Of a stretch of DNA of 64,000 bases, positions 1 through 12,759 are shown piece by piece. Position 1 is the stretch's first letter; every line of letters starts with the position of its first letter. Origin of the DNA: Parascedosporium putredinis (Eukaryota; Ascomycota; Sordariomycetes; Microascales; Microascaceae); NCBI GenBank assembly GCA_949357655.1, contig CASHTG010000003.1, forward strand, positions 124,001 through 188,000. Reading direction: 5' to 3'. Under the pieces are notes generated by a model. The model was not told the DNA's origin. It saw nothing but the letters and a program-made list of their open reading frames with translations, and ran no database searches. Made by a program: the position numbers and the translations under genes.

Positions 1-1424
1 CTTGTTCTTGTCCTTCGTACTTTTGTCGACCGAACCCCATTTCGCAGGCCCGACCTTGAACTGATCGATCAATCAAATGTACACTACATTGGTCTATGGA
101 TAGCTTGGGAACATAGTGTTCGACCCCAAGACGCCAGAGAGGACCCCGGCCTTCCCACTAAAACCCTCTGTTCCTGGGCTAATCTCTTCTACGAAAACCG
201 ATTGATCTCTGGCGTCGCTTGATGCACAGTACGGGCTAGCAGCTTCCCACCTGCCCTCCGCCCATTTTGAGTTTCCTTCTCCTGAGGTCGTTTCACCACA
301 AACAATCCAACTTGCCATTCACTCTTTCTTTCCTCCCCTACATCATTATCTCTATCTCTTCGTAGTCCCTTCTTTCGCTTCAACACCCGCTTCACCCTTT
401 TCAACCCCCTTGCCTTCGTTATTGTCGATATCGGGAGTGCCTTGGACCGCCAGATTCGTCGGCTCCTTCTCCTTCTGCCCCTTTTCTTCGCTCACGACAT
501 CTTCCTCTGTCGCCTCTTTTTCTTCCCCCTTTTGTTAGAGCATTCTCCCACTCTCCCTCCTCTCCACGGTCCAGTACCCCTTGTCCTCTAGTTTCTTGTT
601 CTCTTGAGTGCTTTCATCTCTTCTTTCTTTCTTAACGCCTTTTATATCTTTTTCTTGTAACCGCTACGATCTACGATCATTCTTTTCTTGCCTTTCTCCC
701 TTATCTCATCAGCCGTTTTCGAGTTCCCGGCAACGCTCTGCCTCGACGCCAACTTTCCATACTCGCCCTCTCCCTCTCCACCCTTGATCTCGACACCGAA
801 CAACGGCAGTGGGCGACAATCGCTTTCGAGTACCCCCTTGGGCCAACCCGATTCCGACTGTCTCCCATGACTTTGAACAATTAATCATAAGAGTGAAGTG
901 TCTTAGAAGACGCTTGGCATCCTCGTCATTGATTTGCCTTTGCCTGCCTGCGTGTGTCGGGGCGAGTTGCAGTTGGTAATAAGCGAGGAGGACTTTCGAG
1001 CGAATCTCTCGGTACCTTTCGTGGATTGTTATCCGGAACTCTCCTACAGACAAAAAGATATCTCGTTGGTATCTGTGATACTCGGTAGGTTCTCGCCCAG
1101 CCTCTCTGTACCAAGAAGAGGATCTCCATTCTTGAGTCACAGTCTGCTCGATGTGCCTCGAACGACTGCCCACTAGCCTTGGGGACTTGTGTGATTGTGT
1201 ATCGTGTGGGAGAACGTGCTGAGTCTGTCGCTCTCGTTGGCTGTGTTGCTAACAAGGGCCCTTTCTTCCTTAGACGTACCACATATTGCTTTATTCTACG
1301 CTACTTTTCTCTATCACCGCACGATCGACGGACCGTCCGCCCGACTTCTACGAGTGCTGTTCACTCGTTCTTCCTGAGTGACACGTCTGACCCTTGATCG
1401 TACTCTCTCCACCCGAGAGTGGAA
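1..1424. other. Upstream region / probable 5' leader of BNI4
   Basis: No gene is recognised here. The plus strand carries long C/T-rich stretches (about 440-720 and 1290-1400), typical of fungal promoters and 5' leaders. Several short ATG frames occur (for example 688-870), but none resembles a known protein. The region most likely holds the promoter and a long 5' UTR of the BNI4 gene that starts at 1425. Confidence 0.5.
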
Positions 1425-4183
1425 ATGGCCGCCCTGGTCCAAAGCTTTCCTCAACAGTCTGCAACGACTACTATTCTCCAGCCTCGACCTTCTTCTTCCT
1501 CGAACATGCAAACATCCACCTCGCAGCAATATACGATGGCCCAATCCCACCGGAACAGCATGCATGGTGCCCCTGTTCATATGGCTGCCATGCCCACATT
1601 CCGAAACACGGCCCCGATCAAGCCATATGCTTTTACGAGTACACCAAGCCTCAATGCCACGGGGCAACGGCAACAGCCCGGGTCAAGGACGTCTTCGGCA
1701 TCTAATGTACCAACTCTGCGACCTACCGAGCCAACTTCCAGTGGAGGCAAGATCTCATCTTCAATGGGCTTGGGCGTGACTGGATCGCGGGATGACCTCT
1801 CCATTTCTCGGCCACGATCGATAATTCCCGCCGAGCGCCCGCAGTCGGCATACATGGCAGGTTCCACTACGCAACTGTCCTTCCCACAGGCGGCTCCCGT
1901 TCGTCCATCCCCGAACGCTACCGACGACCTGCTATGCACCAACCTAGTCGCTCGCACGGCTCAGCGACCCCATCGGGTTCAGGCATGAGCGCCGTCGGCC
2001 ATTTGTACACGCCACCAGCATTGATGTCCGGCGCTGGCCGGAACGCGTTGCCTCCGGGGGCGAGGCCGAGCACATCGGGCTCACCTGCCGAAGACGGACA
2101 ATCTTCTCAAAGAAAATCCCAGGAAGAGAAGAGGATGCGGCGGCGGAGCATGCACACGTTGGATTCTGCCGATTACCCCAACCCGCTAACCCCACAGTTG
2201 TTCAAGCGTCCGGGTGAAATGGTCCGCGCCGACTCGTCCCCTGCAGCGAACGGCTACCAAATGGATCTCAACAGGTCGCTCCGTGTCATGTCCCCTGTAG
2301 GTGATGCTTCGAGAAACCGAAACAACAGTTCAGATAGCCTCGCATCGAGCCGGAGTAGCCATTCTCGGCCATCGTCGGTGAGTAACGGCGCTCTCTTTTA
2401 TTTTCCCCTCTCTTTCTCTTTTTCTTTTGGCTTTCCCATGCGTGGTTTTGGCTTGACTTTGCCTCTTTCCCTCTTTCCCCCACCCTCTTCATTTGTCCTG
2501 CCTTCTCCGGCAACTCGTTTGGCGAGTACCAAACCCTGCCGTTCCCGGCAAAAAACAGGATCCAATGCATGGAGTAAAATTAAAAAGACAAAAACAAACC
2601 ACGTCGCTAACGAAGATACTTTTATCACGCAGTCTGCCAATCGTAATACCCCTTCTCCCACCGGGCGGCGACCATCCTCTGCTCATTCCAATGCGGATGA
2701 CACCGCTCGTCAAGAAGGCGGAAAAGTCAACAATACTGGACTGAGACCATCCCCGGATGCTGGAAAGCGCATTCACGCATCCTCCCCCTTTCACGACCGG
2801 CAACGATGGCGAGCGATGAAGGGAACAATACTACTCGCACGAAGATGGGCCCCAACACCGCGGCCACGATGTCTGCCAGCACTGGCGAAAGCCCTGCTGC
2901 CAGGAGATTGGCCGCAATCAACATGAAGTCTGGAAGCAAAACTTCCCGATTGCGGCGCGCATTCTCATTTGGAAGTGCCGCTGAGTTCAAGAAAGTCGCC
3001 GGCGCGCCCGGGGAGGACGACAAAGAGCCTTCGAAACTCCACAAGGAACCGACTGCGAATGAACTGTACGATGCCGAGCAAGAACGAATCGCCAAAAAGC
3101 AGGAGGAGGGCGGTCTGGGATCCAGCATCTACGGCGGACGTCTCTTCTCCGGATCTACTGATAATCTCTCTATCTCATCAACGGCCTCGTCTGCATCAAT
3201 CATGATACGAAAAATGGGACGTGGAATGAAGAAGGGAACACGCTCTCTTGTTGGCCTCTTCAGACCAAAGTCGATTGTGGGAGAGCCAAGCGCGGGGGTT
3301 TGTGGCTCCTGAGGCAGGGCAGACGACCGTTTCCATGGTCACGGTTGAGGCGGAGCGAGACAGAGTAAACGTTAATGCCGATCCTCACACTCAACCCGGC
3401 GGTGGCACCGGGTTTCCTCGTCTGGAGCGAAATTCCATCGATGCTGCTAGAGCGCCGAGCATGATCTCGGAGCGGCTGGGGAGTTCAGGGACTGACGGAT
3501 CGGCTGCTCGCAAGAGCATCATCGGCGGAGATCGGGAGCGCGCGGAGGTTTTGGCGGCCGTTAGAAAAGGCATTCTGAAAAGTAAGTATTCCCCGACAAG
3601 AGCCCATGACCTCTTTGTACTGGCTCGTTGAACAAGGGGCTGACATGTGCTTTCCCCTCTTAGGACGTAACGGCTCCCCTACTCGCGACCCTCATGCTGT
3701 TGGTGGACTACCTGGCGTGCCCGGGATCGCAGATTCTCCTAATTCAAGCGCTCCTAGCACTCCTAACGACGAGGCGATGCACGGACACAGGCGCAGCGAG
3801 TCCATCGCTATCGGGAGCGAGGACTACTTTGTCAGCGCATTAAGACTTCGGCAGGACAGCAAGAGTGGAGCTGGCACTCCGTCAAGCACATCGAAACGAA
3901 ACGCGACGTTCTCTCCTCGCATTGTGTTTTACGACACGTGGCCCAGCCAAGAATACGACCGCCGAGGCGAGATCGCCACCTGCAACCGACTCACACCTAT
4001 GCTCGCACAGCAAATCAAGGAGGAATTGAATTCTTTCAAGATGGTAAGGGTCCCCCTCTCGTCTCCGACCTGCGACCCAGGTCGGTGGGTGATGGTGGCC
4101 GCCGTTTCTAACTCTGCTTTTTCTTTTGAACACAGGAAATGGAGGTGCATGAGAACTCGAAGATATATACACACTTTTTCTAA
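1425..4183 (+). CDS. BNI4: BNI4-like bud-neck/septum scaffold protein
   Basis: In yeast, Bni4 tethers protein phosphatase 1 (Glc7) and, through Chs4, chitin synthase III to the bud neck. In filamentous fungi the family acts at septa and growth sites. The conserved C-terminus is clear: RIVFYDTW (an RVxF-type PP1-docking motif, R-I-V-F), then EYDRRGEIATCNRLTPMLAQ and, across the last intron, EMEVHENSKIYTHFF. The rest is long, low-complexity and Ser/Pro-rich, with MRKMGRGMKKG-type basic patches around 3205-3240. Exons: 1425-2377, 2633-3581, 3664-4043 and 4136-4183; all introns are GT-AG. The first ATG in frame is at 1425 (MAALVQSFPQQ), a typical fungal BNI4 start. The frame breaks three times, near 1890 (GCGG short by one G), near 2790 and near 3295 (G run one base too long). 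I read these as sequence errors. Corrected length is about 775 residues. Confidence 0.85.
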
Positions 4184-6862
4184 TGACTGCTACGGCTACA
4201 CATGGGGGAGGGTGAAGCTACCACTGCTGCAACACCCTCTTACATGCTTCAATTCGTTTTTGCTCGCCCTCTAATTACAACGTCCAAAAAAAGGGGGTTT
4301 CTACTCGTCGATTACTCTTTGCCTTCATATTTTCTTTTTCGCGCCTCATTCTGGACCTTTCGATACATCATCCCCCATACACACAATTCAAATACAATCA
4401 CACAACCCCCACCCTCCTTTGACACTCTGGAACAGGGCGGGCGACCTCCAACGCATGTTCTAGCGACATTCCATTCTGAGGGCGTCTTCAGGAACAGCAT
4501 TGTCCGGTGTTAGGGCGTTACGTACTATTACCTTCTTTTGTTTTCTTTTCCCATTTCGTTTTCCTTTTCTTTTACTTGGTGGCGAGTATCGGGGCCATTG
4601 TTTGATGGCCCACGTGAGTTGGTGCTCAAAAGGTCTCTGGTTGCGAACATATCGAGTTGCCTTTGTTTCCTGAACGCTAGTTTTCTTTGTGCCCTTGTTC
4701 TCTCGCCTGTCCCTTCTTTTTCCTTGTCGCGGTAAAATGCTGCCATGAGAGGGTTGGGATCGGTAAAACCACCTCATCCATCTCATTCTGAGGCAAAAGG
4801 GAAAAAGATAAATAAAGGAAGAATGCGGGCTTGGTGATTTGCATCTATCATGCTCTGGTTTGGAACGGATCGCGCTCAGGATAAAACCAAGTGCGTGTGC
4901 ACACTACGTACAACTGGTCCATTCGTTTGGAAGGGTAGACGAACAAATATTGAAACGTTGGCCTTGCTGGAGCGACAGGATTGAGATGTACGAGCAGAGA
5001 ACGGCCGGAGTAAGGAGGAGGCAAGGATTGGGGTAGGTGGGCCGAGTGGTTCAACTATACATGTATCTACAGCTTGTAAGGGCTGGAACATGGTGAGAGA
5101 CAATGCCCTTTGCTAGTTCTCTCGACTTTTGTTGTGTCGCTTCAGTGCCTGTTTTTTGGTTGGCCGTGTACTACACCCGCAAACGTATCCATATCTTTTT
5201 CTTTCTTCTCTCGAAAGCGGGAGTTGAGTAACAAATAACAAGTTCAAGCGAGGCCTGTGGCCTCGCTCACATCATCGCTCAAATCAACTGCATGCATTGG
5301 TACATGCACATGTGGCCTTAGATCTTTTTCTAGTTGGTCTACTTGAGTTTGCAGGCGCGCTACTACTACTGCCTGAACAAGCGGCAAGAAAGAAGAGGAG
5401 GAGGGTGGCTGCGAGGTTTTACGCGCGGGGGTTACTACGGTGTGTTACTGGAGCTTGTGATGATTAGACGAGACCGCCGGTTCTTGAGATGACATGGAAT
5501 CTGCATCTCCCGGGGTTAAGTGATGGTTAGAGAATAGGAGGAACACGCACGCATAATATCGCCGGCCCTGCTTCCGATAGCCTCCGGTTTGGAGGAACGG
5601 CAGGCTTAATATACACGTGCATGTCAGCACATATGATGGTTAGTTATAGTTAGTCGAGGAGGTTGTGTTGAATCTGTTAGATGGTCGCTCGCAGGAGGGG
5701 GCGGTCTCGGGCATTTTCCTTGTGGCATATAAAGTAGAGATATATAGTGGATGGACGCGACGATCTCCCCAGAAGCTGGTCGTTTTCGTGGGGACAGTCG
5801 TGGTGTAGGGGAGGGAGGACCAGAACAGCTCAACAGTGCTAGACTGTTTACCGAGGTAGAAAGAAGCTATTGATGCATCAGGAAGAATCCCTAGCCTGGC
5901 GCGCTATTCCTCTGTGTTCGAATACAATGAACACCATGTATTTTGAGTGGTTATTTTCCGTTTTCCTCCTCCACCTCCTCCACTCAGAACACACCTCCCC
6001 GCTCCTCCTTTCTCCTCGCTTAGAGGCCAGTTCTGTTTTGAGAGTGCATTGTTGTTTCCCCTTTGGCGAGGGGAGTGGACTACACAATGGATTGATCTAT
6101 TGCCCCGATGTTTTAGCAGATGCTGTCCATCTTGCTGGCCGCATTGTTGGTGTACAAGCTATGGCCAAGTGTCAACATTAGTTTGAGTTTGCAAGTCTCT
6201 TTTGTTATTTTGAGTTCGACAGCGCAAGGTACCAGTGCAAGTGACAGTGCAAGTGACATGCGTGATGGCAAGCATATTACGTCACTCGGTGTTGAATACG
6301 CTAGTCCCTTTCGACCAATGTAGCAGGGTACTCGGGGTACTCAGGGTGCTTTGCTGTGGACAAGTGAGGTACCTTCTCACGCCTGCCGGTACGTGCCTGT
6401 GCCTCATCCATATTGAACTGGGGTGTTTGTGGAGAGCCAATGGCTTGCAAGGGGTTCCTCTCAGCCTTGCAGCAGCTAGCGCAAGGCGGAGGACCATTCG
6501 TGGATCCATCCACTGGACAGTAATTTTTTTCTCCTTTTCGCTCCTTTCCCACCCATGAACTGTTTTTCGTTCCTTGCGCGCGACACCAAAGGCGAGCATT
6601 TATCTCATTTGCGCCCCCTCCTTTCTCTTTCAAAGAAAGCCGAACGAAAAGAGGAGAAAAAAAGTGAGCGCGACACGAAAGGAGGGGCAGCGAAGTAGAG
6701 AGGGAACGGGAATAAGAAGCTGGTAAAAACCGGGCAGGGAAGAAGGAGAGAGACGACACGCGGGTCCCGAGGCAGCCAACGGAGACCCTGGCGTCTTCAA
6801 TTTTCCGGCTGAGACTTGGGAAGTCTCTGGCGCTAGTCTGGCGACGACGCCTACACTCGAAG
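4184..6862. other. Intergenic region between BNI4 and DUS1
   Basis: About 2.7 kb without a recognisable gene. The first part is presumably the BNI4 3' UTR. Short frames on both strands (all under about 200 codons) show no family signature. A short direct repeat, GTGCAAGTGACA, occurs twice around 6235-6258. Confidence 0.45.
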
Positions 6863-8628
6863 ATGGCGGACCAGGTCGATGTTATGGCGCCGCCGGCCAC
6901 TGGGACCAAGCTGGTTGGTAGGGCTTTTTATGAGAGCATAGGAAGCCCCAAGTATATTGTGGCTCCGATGGTTGATCAGTCCGAGTTTGTAGGTTTTTCC
7001 CCACTGTGCTCCCTCCATGCGTAATTCTGACGAGGATTACGGACTTTAGGCTTGGCGAATGCTTTCACGATCGTACATGCCTCTGTCTGAGCAACCCCTC
7101 TCCTAGCCTATACCCCCATGTTCCACGCGCGCCTCTTTGCGGAGACTGAAAAATACCGACAAACGCACTTCCAAGCCTCCAAAGCGACGCCGACGAGTCC
7201 TGACCCCACCCCTACCGAGCCCGGCGAGCTTTTCCTCGACGGGAACCCCGCGATAGATAGGCCTCTCTTTGTCCAGTTCTGCGCCAATGACCCGCGCTGG
7301 CTCCTAGAAGCGGCCCGCAAAGTCGCGCCCTACTGCGACGCCGTGGACCTGAACCTCGGCTGCCCCCAGGGCATCGCCCGCAAGGGCCACTACGGCTCGT
7401 TTCTCCAGGAGGACCAGGACCTCATCTTCCGCCTCATCCGCACGCTGCGCGACGGCCTCGACGTGCCCGTGACGGCCAAGATCCGCATCCTCGACACCCG
7501 CGAGGCGACGTTGGCCTATGCGCGCAACGTACTCGACGCCGGCGCCAGCATCCTCACCGTACACGGCCGGCGCCGGGAGCAAAGGGCCACCTCACCGGCC
7601 TAGCCGACTGGGAGGCTATCCGCTTCCTGCGGGACAACCTGCCGCCCGAGACCGTTCTCTTCGCCAACGGCAACATTCTGCAGCACGGCGATCTCGAACG
7701 GTGCCTCGAGTTCACCGGCGCCGATGGCGTCATGGCCGCCGAAGGGAATCTGAGCGACCCGGGCCTGTTCGCGGCGCCCCCAACCTCGGCGAGGAAGGGA
7801 GGGAGTACTGGCGCGGCAAGGACGGCAGGGGCGGGTGGCGGGTGGACGGCGTGATGAGGCGCTACCTCGACATCCTGCACAGGCACGTGGCGGGTACGGA
7901 GCCGCCCCAGCGCCGACCGCTCTTCGTGCCCGGCGACGACGTTGCCTGGCTCGAGGAGGCGAAGAAGGCGGCGGACGAAGAAGACGAGGACGGCCCCGCG
8001 CGTAAGAAGCGCAAAAGGAAAGAAGAAGGACTACGTGCCCAACGGCAACTACGCCGCCATGCAGCCGCACACCTTCCACCTGCTCCGCCACCTTGTGACC
8101 GCGCACACCGACGTGCGGGATATGTTGGCCCGCAGCACAAAGGGAGACTTGGACGCCTACGAGCGCGTCTTAGCCCTCGTCGAGGTCAAGGTCGCCAGGG
8201 GCCTCCTTGACTATGAGGAGAAGAAGAACGCGGCGGACGCTGACATGGTCACCTCGGCAACAGACATAAGAGAAGCGGTGCCAGAAAAGGGCCGTCAAGG
8301 AGAAGAGGACAAGGAGGGTGCGGCAAAGGGAGAGGAGTCCGCTCCGGGAGGCTTAGATGGGGAGCTCAAGGCCGACAGCTCAGCCGGCGCCATGAAGCGG
8401 TGCGCGCGGCCGTGGTGGGTCGCCCAGCCCATCATCCGGCCGCTGCCCCTGGAGGCCCTGGCCAAGGGGAGCATCACCTTGAGCAAGAAGACGATGGCGG
8501 CCATGGGCATCGAGGGGGACGTCGCGGATGCTATCGAAAAGAAGGCGGCGGCGACAGCTGAAAAGGGTGCTGCGGTTGCGGAGGAGACGGGACAGCCGAC
8601 TTCGCCGCTCAAGGGGGTTGCTGGGTGA
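6863..8628 (+). CDS. DUS1: tRNA-dihydrouridine synthase, Dus1 type (frame broken)
   Basis: This FMN enzyme reduces uridine to dihydrouridine at positions 16/17 of the tRNA D-loop. Signatures in order: VAPMVDQSE (FMN-barrel start), AWRMLSR, YTPMFHARLF, VDLNLGCPQGIARKGHYG with the catalytic Cys, TAKIRILD, LTVHGRRREQ and ADGVMAAEGNLSDPGLF. A long C-terminal part follows, with a Lys/Arg/acidic linker (about 7950-8030), YVPNGNYAAMQPHTFHLLRH and an Ala/Lys/Glu-rich tail. The ATG at 6863 starts exon 1 (6863-6988); intron 1 is 6989-7049. The second junction (about 7072-7108) is odd: the GANL-type residues expected between SRSY and YTPM are missing and no donor restores the frame. Further breaks lie near 7583 (AAA for AAAA), 7772 (C5 for C6) and 8015. 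Family assignment is firm; the exact protein is not. Confidence 0.88.
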
Positions 8629-9155
8629 AAGCGGGCAGGCAGTATTAGACAAGATTAAAAAAAGAACAAAAGAGCAACAGTTTCCACTCAGCAAGTTTTG
8701 CTTCTATATTCCTTGCCATCATATCGATATCGAGTCTGTCAACTATGCATCTAATACACCATATCGTAGAGGCAACTTTGGCTTGGTATTTCTGCTTCCC
8801 AAAAAAAAGAAGAAGAAGAAAAAAATGTGTTCGTCAATAAGCTATCTTCCTACATTAACAAATCCGCCTCGTCTCCTCCTCTTTCTACCGGTTCCGCTCA
8901 CCTCCTATCTCGAATTTGGAGGAAGGGGCGGTTCTTCCTTCGCCTTTTGGGGATTCTCTCTTTTCTTCCAATCTATACAGATAACAAAATGTTCCTTGGG
9001 GTAAAAGGGGGCGGTCGCCCTTCTCCCCGCTGTCTCATTCTTTCCTTTCCACTTTCTTCCATTGTCAAGCCGAGCCCCTGGTTTCTCCAGAAAAAGACTC
9101 ATGAGCGCAAAAAGAAAAAAAACAACCGCCAAGCGGGCCCCTACTCCAGCCATCC
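8629..9155. other. Convergent 3' region between DUS1 and CWC22
   Basis: About 500 bp between two stop codons, with A-rich and pyrimidine-rich tracts (for example 8800-8823). It presumably holds both 3' UTRs. No gene is seen. Confidence 0.5.
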
Positions 9156-11955
9156 TCACTCGCCTTGTCTTAATCGTCCCGCCTCCCCTCTTGGTAGGAG
9201 GCGGCGCCGGAGACCTAGACCTCGAGCTGCTATACCTCCTCCGCCTCTTGGTATTCGCCGGGCTCCGGGACCTCGACCTAGACCTCGAGGGCGCCACGGA
9301 CCTCGAGGGCGACCGCGAGTACGAAGGGTTGCGTCCCCGCCCCTTGGCCCTGGAATCCGGCCCTGCCCCTGCAGCGGCGGGCGACCTCGAGTCATAAGAG
9401 GCAGATCTCCCCGTGAAGGGGACCGCGAAGGGGACCGCGAAGGGGTACGGCTCGGCGATCGGCTATCGTAACGGCGTCCACCGCCATTGCCACCAGCACC
9501 GCCGCTCCGGCGTCTAGGAGACGGACTCCGCGAGTACGAGTCGCGCTTACTCTTTCGACGCGCGTCCGGCGACGGCGACCTACTGACGGACGCAGCATGA
9601 CGCTTCTGCGCCGCCCCGGTCGGCGGGGTGCGGCTCCTGCTGCGGGAGTCGTCGGTCCGCGCGTCCGAGTAACGTCGGCTGCGCTTGGGCGAGGGGCTGC
9701 GGGACTGAGAATCGCGCGAGTCCCGGCGGCCGCGCCTCGGCGACGGCGAGCGGCTGTACGAAAGCGACCTCGAGGAGCGCCGGTCGCGGGAGAGGCTCCG
9801 TCCGCGGCTGTCAGAGCGGAAGGAGTCCTCCTCCTCCTGCTGCGGCTCGCTGGTGTCCTGGACCGAGATCGGGAGTGCGAGCGCGAGCGCGAGCGGGACG
9901 AGTACGAAGATCGCGTGTACGAGGAGTAGCTCGACACCGATTCCGAGTCGGAATCGCCGCGGGGCGGGGCGGGCAGCGCGGGCTTGGGCATGTTTTGCAG
10001 GAACTCACGCATCTCCTCAGTGAGCACACCCATGCCGATACTGGTAAAGTAGTTGATGGAGAACCTGACGTTGCGAGGCTCGTCGTGGGGAAGAGGCCCT
10101 CGAGGCTGGGTTGCAGCAGGGGGTCCTTCATCTGAGCGGCGAGCTTCGGCATGCCCAGCTCCTCCGAGATCTCCTGGAACAGGATCTTGACAAAGATACG
10201 GGATGACGATGTGGTGGCGTCCTCCGTCATGACAATCGCCGACATGCAGTGCCAGCCGATGGCGTTGGAGGCAAACATGTGGCCGAAAACCGCGCCACAT
10301 TCCGTAGTCGGTTGGTCTCGTAGCGGTGGATGGTGTCGTAGGTGGTCCTGAACTGCTCCTCGAAGAGCTCGTTCCAGAGCCTGTTGAGCTTGGCGAACCT
10401 TTCCCCAATGAGGCCAAAGAACTTTTGGTACGTGGTCGACTGGCTGCAGCACTCCACAACCATGGAGGGAGCTCGGGTTCCTGCCCCGGGGAAGCACAAT
10501 CTTCATAAGCTTATGCACGGCTTCTTCAGGTGAGATGGCGGACTGGATGGTCAGGTAAATGGTTCGCCGAAGATTGACAAGGTCGGCGTTGCTCTGGTCC
10601 TTGATCTCAATCGCCCTCTGCTCCTCCTCCTCTTCGTCCTCGGAGCTCTCGTCGTCATCTTCGTCATCGTCTTCGTCGTCACTCGCCTGGCCCAGAATCT
10701 CCCTCTTGAGCTGAACGTACGCCTCCTCCGATTTTTCAAAGTCGACGTCGAACTTGAAAATGTTGAGCGAGTCCTCGGTGTCGAGGTCGCCGTCGAGCTC
10801 AACGTAGTGGGTAATCATGTCGTCTTCCTCGAGGAGGTCGAGCTCCTCGCGAATCGCCGGGTTGTCTTTGAAGTTGTCCTTGCGAATCTGGAACAGGACC
10901 TCGACGGCGTACTGGACCCTCTTATCAATCTCTCCCTCGTGGAGCACGTCGCGGAACTTGTCAAACACGACCCGGGCCGCCATGGGCTTCATATCGGTCA
11001 GGAACTCGCCAATCTCCTTCATGAAGCCCACAGCGATCTCGACCGAGTCGTCGGTGGGCTTGTGAAGCAGGAGCTGCAGCATCTGCAAGGCGAGGTTCTC
11101 GTGTACGACTTGGAAGTTGACGAGGTGGGCGATGAAGGTCGTGGCCGCGAGGCACACCTTCTTGTCGTCCCGGCGAAAGGATTTGCGGAACTGGACAACC
11201 AGCCTCTTGGCCAGGAGCTCGCCCACGAGGGGATCTTGGAGTTGACGACGGCCGTCAGCGCCGCGTAGATGGGGGTGAAGCTCAAACTCGACGCCTGGGC
11301 CCTCATGATGGAGCGGCAAAAGGCACCCCTGCCGCGCACGAGATTCTCCTCAAAGAGCTCGGGGACCAAGCTCTTGATGTTGCCCAAGTTGACCTTGTTG
11401 ATGATGCCGGTAATGGACTTTTGAGCGCCTCCCAGTGCAGCTTCTGCTTCAGTCGCGCGCCCTCGGCGCTCGTGTCCTGCTGGATCTGCGCCTGGAGGGC
11501 CCGTAGGCGCGCCGGGGGATATACGTGCCTCCGCTTCGCATATCTATCAGCTTCTGGTACTCGGCCTTGAGCATCGCCTGCTTCTCTTCCTCCGTCCTTT
11601 CGGGTTTCTCCACTACCCTATCCTGCCTCTGGCGTGCCGAGTGCGGTGGAGCGTTCGACCCAGAAGGTCGATATCGATCCCCGCCTCCGCCTCCGCCTCC
11701 GCCCCTATCTCGATCGCGGTCTCGGTCCCTCTCATCACGACGTCTTTTCCGATCCGGCTCACGGTCGCGGCCGCGGTCGCGCTCGCGGGCACGGATCGGT
11801 TCTCGATCCTCGTCTCGCTCGTCATCTCGATCTTGGTCTCGGTCGTGATCGCGATCGCGGCTACGGTCGCGGCCATTACGCCTCGCCAATGGCGCCTCGT
11901 TGGGTGGCGATCGCTCGCGCAACGGCAGCGGCGACTGCACGTCTGGGGATGCCAT
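9156..11955 (-). CDS. CWC22: Pre-mRNA-splicing factor CWC22 (MIF4G + MA3 + RS tail; frame broken)
   Basis: Cwc22 is a spliceosome component needed for catalytic activation; its animal orthologue loads eIF4A3 for the exon junction complex. The ATG at 11955 opens an Arg/Asp-repeat N-terminus (DRDRDRDRDRG) and then RSGGTYIPPARLRALQAQ. The MIF4G domain follows (LHWEALKKSITGIINKVN ... VGELLAKRLVVQFRKSFRRD ... VAVGFMKEIGEFLTD type). Next come an acidic stretch (about 10610-10680), the MA3 domain (NLRRTIYLTIQSAISPEEA ... VVECCSQSTTYQKFFGLI ... FSINYFTSIGMGVLTEEMRE) and a Ser/Arg-rich tail. No introns were needed. At least eight frame switches occur, including near 11510 (C5 for C6), 11418 (A4 for A5), 11235, 10480, 10290, 10090, 9830 and 9330. 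The true stop is probably TAA at 9170-9172 after a KRGRRDD-type end. About 925 residues. Confidence 0.88.
9415..9450 (+). repeat. 12-bp tandem repeat coding SPSR units
   Basis: GAAGGGGACCGC occurs twice and is followed by a diverged third copy. On the minus strand it encodes Ser-Pro-Ser-Arg repeats in the CWC22 tail. Each copy has a G4 run, which makes it a likely place for length errors. Confidence 0.8.
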
Positions 11956-12759
11956 CGCTTCGGACGGCTTATCCTTCGATGCGTGCGTCGGGGAGAAAGA
12001 AAAGGGCTGAGGGGGTTGAGTTGGAAAATCGAATCTCGATGAAAACAAGGCGTGCAAAAAAAATGGGCGGGTAAGCGGTGCTGGTACAAAGGGTGACGGC
12101 AACGTCTCCGAAACAGCAGCACCACCTGTTGAGGAGGGGGCTTCCTTTTGTTCGTTTTTCCTTTCTCCTTCGTTGATGCTGATGGGCACGATACTAACTG
12201 CAGACGATGAACTGCATCAAGGCAACAAATCGAGCCGAAATTTATTCCCTGAATCAGCAAATGCACGCCACCCAGTAACGGGCAGCTGTCGAAGCTCTGA
12301 CTAACCAAGTGTCGCCAGTTGCAGAACCAATGAAGCAGGACCCAAAAAAGAGGAAAAACAGAGACACCTTCACCCTGTTAACTCGGACGCAGCCCGTTAG
12401 AAATCCAATGCTTTCCAGAAAGGGGAAAACTAGCACACGTCGATTTTTGGTCCCCTTTCGAGGTTCCACTCCACGGGAGGGCGCGTCGACACCATTAATT
12501 TCAGCTCCAGGCGAACGAACACCTCTCTCCCCATCGTGAAGCCAGCTTGCACACACGTCAACCTCTAAAACGCTTTTTTCCCTTTCCCTTTCCCTCCCTC
12601 CCCCTCAACGCTCATCCTCGACAACATCGTCCTACATAAAAGAAAGCCGTCCATTCTTTTCGACAATCACGATTTCGGTATCGCGACCGTCCCTGGCCAA
12701 ATCCACCCGATTTCCGCCCCCGCCCCCATTATCCTCGCTCCATCCATCCTCAACCGACA
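11956..12759. promoter_or_regulatory. Divergent promoter region CWC22 / DPM2
   Basis: About 800 bp between the start codons of CWC22 (minus) and DPM2 (plus). It has pyrimidine-rich leader sequence just before DPM2 (about 12565-12640). Open frames here are short and look accidental. Confidence 0.5.
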
